From Balaenoptera acutorostrata (Eukaryota; Chordata; Mammalia; Artiodactyla; Balaenopteridae), in the NCBI RefSeq assembly GCF_949987535.1, contig NC_080064.1:43233937-43297936 (forward strand): a DNA stretch of 64,000 bases. Reading direction: 5' to 3'. Positions 59,740 to 64,000 of this stretch are shown piece after piece. Position 1 is the first letter of the stretch. Each line of letters starts with the position of its first letter. The translations under genes were made by a program, and so were the position numbers. The notes beneath the pieces were generated by a model, which saw nothing but the letters and a program-made list of their open reading frames with translations, had not been told where the DNA came from and ran no database searches.

Positions 59740-59756
59740 CCAAGTCCTCCAATTTT

Positions 59757-59860
59757 AAAGATGAGGAATCTGATACTGAGAAGACTGAAGCAGTAAGAAG
59801 CAGAACCAGCATTTAAACCTAAACCATCTAACTACAAATCCTGCACACTCAACCAGACTC
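59757..59860 (-). mobile_element. MIR SINE, right part
   Basis: GATGAGGAATCTGATACTGA and AGCAGAACCAGCATTTAAAC complete the antisense MIR begun at 59130. Confidence 0.8.
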
Positions 59861-60058
59861 CAGTGATAACCATAAGATGTACAAGATACATGACAGTTTT
59901 AACTTATGACAGGTGACAAGAAGCCTATTCATATAAAGTGACTGAAAATGAAAAATAAACTAGGCAGAGGGAGAAGAAGCAGATCGAGAAAATATTATTT
60001 ACTAAAAGGATATGTGAGTGCCCATTTGAGTGTATTTTTCACTGCCACAAAGACTTAC

Positions 60059-60256
60059 TGAACTTATTTCCTGCTGTGAATCTTGCAGGTGCTGCTGAAG
60101 AGGTCCCAGCTGCGCCTTCCCTGACTCCACACTCTCCTCCAACTCTGCTGTTTCTTGCTGTAGGCGACTCAGCTCTTCTCTAGCTTTGGCCAGCTCTTCT
60201 TCATAAGTGGAGATCTGTGATTCTTGACTAGTTAATTCAGCTTTCAGGGATGAGAT
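60059..60256 (-). CDS. EPS15: EPS15 coding exon, coiled coil
   Basis: The exon is 198 nt, 66 codons, phase 0 to 0, with acceptor TATAG and donor GTAAGT. It starts ISSLKAELTS and ends DSQQEISS. The segment is highly charged and heptad-like (for example TYEEELAKAREELSRLQQ), so it continues the oligomerising coiled coil of the preceding exon. It lies only 399 bp from that exon. One difference from the human protein I recall is AQLGPL in place of AQLEPL, again Glu to Gly, close to the C-terminal end of the coil, where a Pro already breaks the helix. Confidence 0.96.
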
Positions 60257-60655
60257 CTATAACATGGAGGTGAATGAGAAGAAAGGGGGATTAAAAAAAG
60301 AAATGTCATTAAAACATTCCATAATGCATTATGTTTATTTGTTTAGTTTACTATTTTGGTGGGTTTTTGATGTATTTTTTGTAGAAAAGGGCCATCAGGG
60401 GACTGATAGAGGAGAGTGGAAAGCATAGGTACCATACCTCCAACTAAAATTTGGAAAACAAAATATATGAAGTGTCCTATTTCCCCTGTAATTTCTGGAT
60501 GAAACATGCCCCATCTCCTTCAATTCCCTGAACTTCATGTTGACTAGATTGCCACCTAACAATAAAAGCAACAAGAAGCAGAGAATGTTTCCATCTTAAG
60601 CCAGCAAAAGCAACTAAGGTACAGACACAGGCAGCAGTAAACCGCCAGACTTTAC

Positions 60656-60817
60656 CAGCTGGGCCTCCTCAGCACACTTCTTTCTGACTTCCTGCAGTTG
60701 CTCCTCCAGCTGAGCTTTCTGCTCATCCAGCCCATCAAGGAGTTCCTGTACTTGCTGTTTCTGGGCCTGCAGTTTTTGCAGATTAGTATTCTCCCTTTGA
60801 ACTTCATCTTGAAGATC
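60656..60817 (-). CDS. EPS15: EPS15 coding exon, central coiled coil
   Basis: The exon is 162 nt, 54 codons, phase 0 to 0, with acceptor TTTCAG at 60818-60823 and donor GTAAA at 60655 downward. It starts DLQDEVQREN and ends KKCAEEAQL. The composition (Q, E, K and L at heptad spacing) is that of the central coiled coil by which EPS15 forms dimers and tetramers and pairs with intersectin. Compared with human as I recall it, Glu is replaced by Gly in LLDGLDEQ and Lys by Gln in QLQEVRKK. The first is unusual, because Gly weakens helices. It is the most 5' EPS15 exon in the window. Confidence 0.95.
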
Positions 60818-61239
60818 CTGAAATACAGGAAAATTAACGTATTTATTATCTTTGGAGGCAGGGGAAGGTTAACAATTTATAAAAGCCTATCTTAAGGGAA
60901 AGTAAAGTCTCATTAAGTATATTGTGTTGATGGATTGGAGGATTCATAGCTTTAAATACAATCTTTACTTGAGGACTTCTTTCCTAGATTCCAGATTTAG
61001 AAATTCAATTTGCTTACTCAAATCCATCCTTGGATGTCTGATGGGCTTCTCTAACATATCAGAAACAGAACTCCTGGCATTTCCCCCACCACCACCATCT
61101 GCTTTATCCTCCATCTTCCCCCCTCTCAGTTTCTCTGGCCAAACAATATAGCATCTTCTTTGACTCTTCTCTTTCTCTCACATCTCATCTCCAATCTGTC
61201 AGCAAATTTTTTGCTCCTTCCTTCAAAATATATTTAAAA

Positions 61240-61765
61240 AACTGGCCACGTTTTTCTTCAACCTTGGTCCCAGTCACTTTTCTCTCTCTCCTAGACTGCT
61301 GCCTTCTAATTGGTTTCCCTTCTTCCACGCATGCTACCTTTCAGTTTATTTTCAGCACAGCAGCCACTGTTAAAAACCTACGTCAGATGATGTCACTCCT
61401 CTACGCAAAACTCTGCACTGACTCCCCATCTCCCTTACTGTAAACACCCAAGTCTTTACAATGGCCCCACGTGATCCCATCTCCCAGCTTCATTTCCTAC
61501 TGCTCTCTCCCTTGCCCACTCTATTTCAGCCACACTGGCCTTACTGCTGCTTCTCAAACATGTCAGATATGCTCCCTTCTCAGGATCTTTCACTGATTAT
61601 CCCCTCTTCCTAGAAAGTCTTCCCCCAAGTATCCACATGCCTCAATCCCCCATCTCTTTGAAGTCTTTGCCCAACTGGTAACTTCTCAGTGAGGCCTTCC
61701 TCACCACCACCCACCACCATCTCCCTCCACTGATTCTCCTTCATATACAGCATATAATTTTATTT
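61240..61765. mobile_element. Ancient LINE 3' fragment
   Basis: It reads GATGATGTCACTCCTCTACG, CTTTACAATGGCCCCACGTG, CAGCCACACTGGCCTTACTG and TTCTCAGTGAGGCCTTCC in the order of a common old LINE 3' region (L2 or L1ME type). Confidence 0.55.
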
Positions 61766-61767
61766 AT

Positions 61768-62110
61768 TTTCTAGAAGAGCTTTATTGAGATAATTCACAT
61801 ACCATACAATTCACCCATTTAAAGTGTACAAGTCAATGGCTTTTAGTATATTTACAGAGTTGTGGAACCATGACCACAACAATTTTAGAACATTTTTGTC
61901 ACTGCAAAAAGAAACCCCATACCCATTAGCAAGTCACTCCCTATTTCCCTCCCAATCACCCCAGCCCTAGGCAACCACCAATCTACTTTTTATCTCTATA
62001 GCTTTGTCTATTCTAGATATTTTATATGAATGGACTCATACAACGTGTTTTTTTGTGACTGGCTTCTTTGCGACTTAGCATGTTTTCAAGTTACATCTGA
62101 GTTGGTATAA
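61768..62110 (-). mobile_element. L1M 3' UTR fragment
   Basis: It reads AGCTTTATTGAGATAATTCA, CATACCATACAATTCACCC and TTCTAGATATTTTATATGAA, the antisense of L1MB/L1MC 3' UTR sequence. Confidence 0.75.
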
Positions 62111-62117
62111 AATAATT

Positions 62118-62600
62118 AAATAGCTTTATGAGATATAATTTATACAACCATAAAAGTTGCCCATTGTAAGTATACAATTCAGTGAGTTTTAGTAAATATA
62201 TACAGTTGTGCAATGATCACCACAATTCAGTTTTATAACACTTCCACAACCTAAAAAGTTCCTTCATACCATTTAGGAGTCAATTCTCATTCCCATTTCA
62301 AGCCCCAGGCAACCAGTGACCTGCTTTCTGTTGCTATAATTTTACCTTTTATAGACATTTCACATAAATAGAATCATATAATATGTAGTCTATGGTAATG
62401 TGTAGTCTACTGTATTCTTTTTTTTTGTTTTGTAGTCTACTGTATTCTTATACCCAGTATATTTTGAGATTCATCCATGTTACTGCATGTATACATAGTT
62501 TGTTCCTTTTTATTGCTGAGTAGTATTCCATTGTATGGATATACATTTGATGGACATTTAGACTGATCCTAGTTTTGGCTACTACGAGTAATAGAACATA
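62118..62600 (-). mobile_element. Second L1M 3' fragment beside the first
   Basis: It repeats the same motif order as 61768-62110 (CTTTATGAGATATAATTTAT; TACAATTCAGTGAGTTTTAG; AGGCAACCAGTGACCTGC) and extends into the ORF2 end (TTATTGCTGAGTAGTATTCC). It is therefore a second copy of the same kind of L1, in the same orientation. Confidence 0.75.
62401..62449. repeat. 19-bp direct repeat around a T-rich spacer
   Basis: TGTAGTCTACTGTATTCTT occurs at 62401-62419 and 62431-62449, separated by eleven T/G-rich bases. It may be a small duplication or a failed insertion with target duplication. Confidence 0.8.
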
Positions 62601-62739
62601 TTTCCTTCTACTAGAACGTAAGCTCCATGAGTCCAGGGATATTTGCAAATTTTGTTCACTGCTATATTCCCAGTTCCCAGTATACAAGAGGTACTCCATT
62701 ACTATTTAGTGCATGATGAGTAACATAATAAAGATGTTA

Positions 62740-63280
62740 ATTCTCTCCTAATTAATCTATACACTCCAATGAAAATCCTAACAAGATTTTCCAAGGAACT
62801 TGAAAAGCTTTGGAAGAACATATTCTAAAACATATTTGGAAGAACAAAGAAAAAAACCAAAAACAGCATTATAAAATGTAAAAAGGACTTACCCTGTAAG
62901 ATATTGTGAATTACTGGAAAGCTAAAATAACTAAGACAGTTTGGTTTGATGCAAGGATAGACAAATAGATCAAAGGAAGAGAAAACAGAACTTAGACACA
63001 GATCTAGATATACAGAAAAAATGATGAGAAGGCATGACACTAAAACTGACTGGAGGAAAAGAGAACTAACTATTCGTTAAATGATGCTGGGCATACCCGT
63101 ATGGCAAGAAGGAAAAATTATAAGTCTCTAAATCATACCAAACAGAAAAATTAATTCCAGGTATATTACAGACCTAATGTGAAAGACAAAACTTTAAAAT
63201 GTGCAGAAGAAAATACAGATCTCAGTGTAAGAAAGAATTTCTTAAAACAAAAAAAGATAAACCATTTTGAAAATGACATG
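62740..63280 (+). mobile_element. Old LINE-1 ORF2 fragment
   Basis: It reads TTTCCAAGGAACTTGAAAAG, CATATTTGGAAGAACAAAG and GACAGTTTGGTTTGATGCAA, typical of ORF2 after the RT domain, with many indels. Confidence 0.7.
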
Positions 63281-63338
63281 TTTATTTATTCATCTATGTG
63301 CTAGACCTTATGCTTAATGATAAAGGATACAGAGATTA

Positions 63339-63677
63339 GGGGCTTCCCTAGTGGCGCGGTGGTTAAGAATCCGCCTGCCAGTGCAGGGGACACGGGTTCG
63401 AGCCCTGGTCCAGGAAGATCCCACATGCCGTGGAGCAACTAAGCCCGTACGCCACAACTACCGAGCCTGCACTCTAGAGCCCACGCGCCATAACTACTGA
63501 AGCCCATGAGCCTAGAGCCCGTGCTCCGCAACAAGAGAAGCCACCGCAATGAGAAGCCCGCGCACTGCAACAAAGAGTAGTCCCCGCTCGCCACAATTAA
63601 GAGAAAGCCCGCGTGCAGCAACAAAGACCTAACACAGCCAAAAATAATAAATAAATAAATAAATTTATTTTTTAAAA
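63339..63677 (+). mobile_element. CHR SINE
   Basis: A full CHR element with A and B boxes and an AAATA tail ending in TTTATTTTTT and A. The 17-bp duplication AAAGGATACAGAGATTA is perfect at 63322-63338 and 63678-63694. It carries internal differences (ACTAAGCCCG, CTCTAGAGCCC) from the other copies, so it is another subfamily. Confidence 0.96.
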
Positions 63678-64000
63678 AAAGGATACAGAGATTAAAAAAA
63701 AATACAATGGGAAATCTCTGTACAAGGGAGAGTTGAGAGACAGATGAATGCAACCTTGCCATTATCATTACCACCATGAAACACAGCAGCCAAGATGGCC
63801 AAATTTACATATCCTCTGACAATTGGGGTTCCTCATTTGAACCAGAGAAGATCATTTGAATGACTATTTTCCCAATTCTCTGAAGAATGGTAAATTACTA
63901 GTACCACTGCAGATGCACAGGAGAGAGGTTAATTCATTATATACAAAGGATTCCATAGGGAATTAGGACTTGATTGTCTCCAGGAATCACGGGTGAGAAA

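Larger units (their letters stand above)
54343..60058 (-). other. EPS15: EPS15 intron
   Basis: 5716 bp, phase 0. It contains MIRs, an old L1 (56995-57905), an L2-like 3' end near 55640-55745, a CA-rich run near 56060 and the tandem CHR pair at 59256-59739. No exon seen. Confidence 0.85.
6155..60817 (-). other. EPS15: EPS15 gene, 3' half (exons, introns and 3' UTR)
   Basis: Twelve coding exons on the minus strand join in a single open frame of 532 codons plus stop. All boundaries are GT-AG and the phases match throughout. The order of parts is coiled-coil end, linker, 15 DPF motifs, proline-rich Crk site and two UIMs, which is the known order in EPS15 rather than in EPS15L1. EPS15 is a cytosolic scaffold at clathrin-coated pits: DPF motifs bind the AP-2 alpha appendage, EH domains (not in this window) bind NPF proteins, and UIMs bind ubiquitin. 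If the human count of 25 exons applies (from memory), these are exons 14-25. I measured about 525 human residues for the same part, so this species is about seven longer. The gene runs off the right edge. Confidence 0.97.
60818..64000 (-). other. EPS15: EPS15 intron, partial
   Basis: This is the start of the next intron upstream in the gene, cut by the window edge. It is filled with an old LINE 3' region, two L1M 3' pieces, an ORF2 fragment and a CHR SINE. The next coding exon (expected to end in a TSEVQ-like peptide) is not present. Confidence 0.85.

Noticed and set aside
63348..63420. tRNA-like A and B boxes suggesting tRNA genes
   Set aside because: They are the tRNA-derived heads of CHR SINEs; there is no complete cloverleaf, and a SINE body and tail follow.

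Overview
This window is mammalian nuclear DNA, almost certainly from a cetacean (whale or dolphin). Eleven insertions belong to CHR-type tRNA-derived SINEs, which are known from cetaceans, hippos and ruminants. The youngest copies carry the long tRNA-like head typical of cetacean CHR-2, and I see no ruminant BovB or Bov-tA element. The identification is inference from repeat content, not from a database search.

The only protein-coding gene I can support is the 3' half of EPS15 (epidermal growth factor receptor pathway substrate 15) on the minus strand. Twelve consecutive coding exons lie at 60656-60817, 60059-60256, 54139-54342, 52077-52193, 51757-51847, 49418-49453, 48239-48375, 44073-44142, 14814-14890, 13317-13479, 10908-11104 and 8435-8581. 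A 3' UTR of about 2.3 kb follows, down to a poly(A) signal near 6175. All introns are GT-AG, all phases agree, and together the exons encode 532 residues plus a stop. The encoded part holds the end of the central coiled coil, 15 DPF motifs that bind the AP-2 alpha appendage, a PALPPK Crk-SH3 site, the EGFR-phosphorylated Tyr region and two C-terminal ubiquitin-interacting motifs. The EH-domain exons lie beyond position 64000. EPS15 is an endocytic adaptor working at clathrin-coated pits with AP-2, epsin and intersectin.

Region by region: 1-6150 is downstream intergenic DNA rich in old repeats (MIR, MER5A, Tigger1 and another Tigger-like element) plus one CHR SINE. 6150-15000 holds the last four exons and the 3' UTR. 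14891-44072 is one 29-kb intron swollen by two long LINE-1 copies in opposite orientation (16690-23095 minus, 35942-43583 plus), three CHR insertions nested in those L1s, a degenerate hAT transposon, three further CHR insertions and older L1 pieces. 44073-60817 alternates eight exons with introns of MIR, L1M, L2 and CHR elements. 60818-64000 is part of a further intron.

Points that stand out: (1) the minus-strand L1 lacks about 1.5 kb of 5' UTR exactly between a GC donor and a pyrimidine-tract/AG acceptor still present in the other L1, suggesting retrotransposition of a spliced L1 RNA. (2) Two, perhaps three, CHR SINEs carry non-SINE sequence between the SINE body and the terminal poly(A), all inside one target-site duplication, as expected of SINE 3' transduction. 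(3) A Ser/Thr-coding triplet repeat in EPS15 is longer than the human sequence I remember. I found no wholly new biological system; the window is best read as one known gene with an informative retroelement record. Comparisons with human EPS15 and with repeat consensus sequences are from memory.
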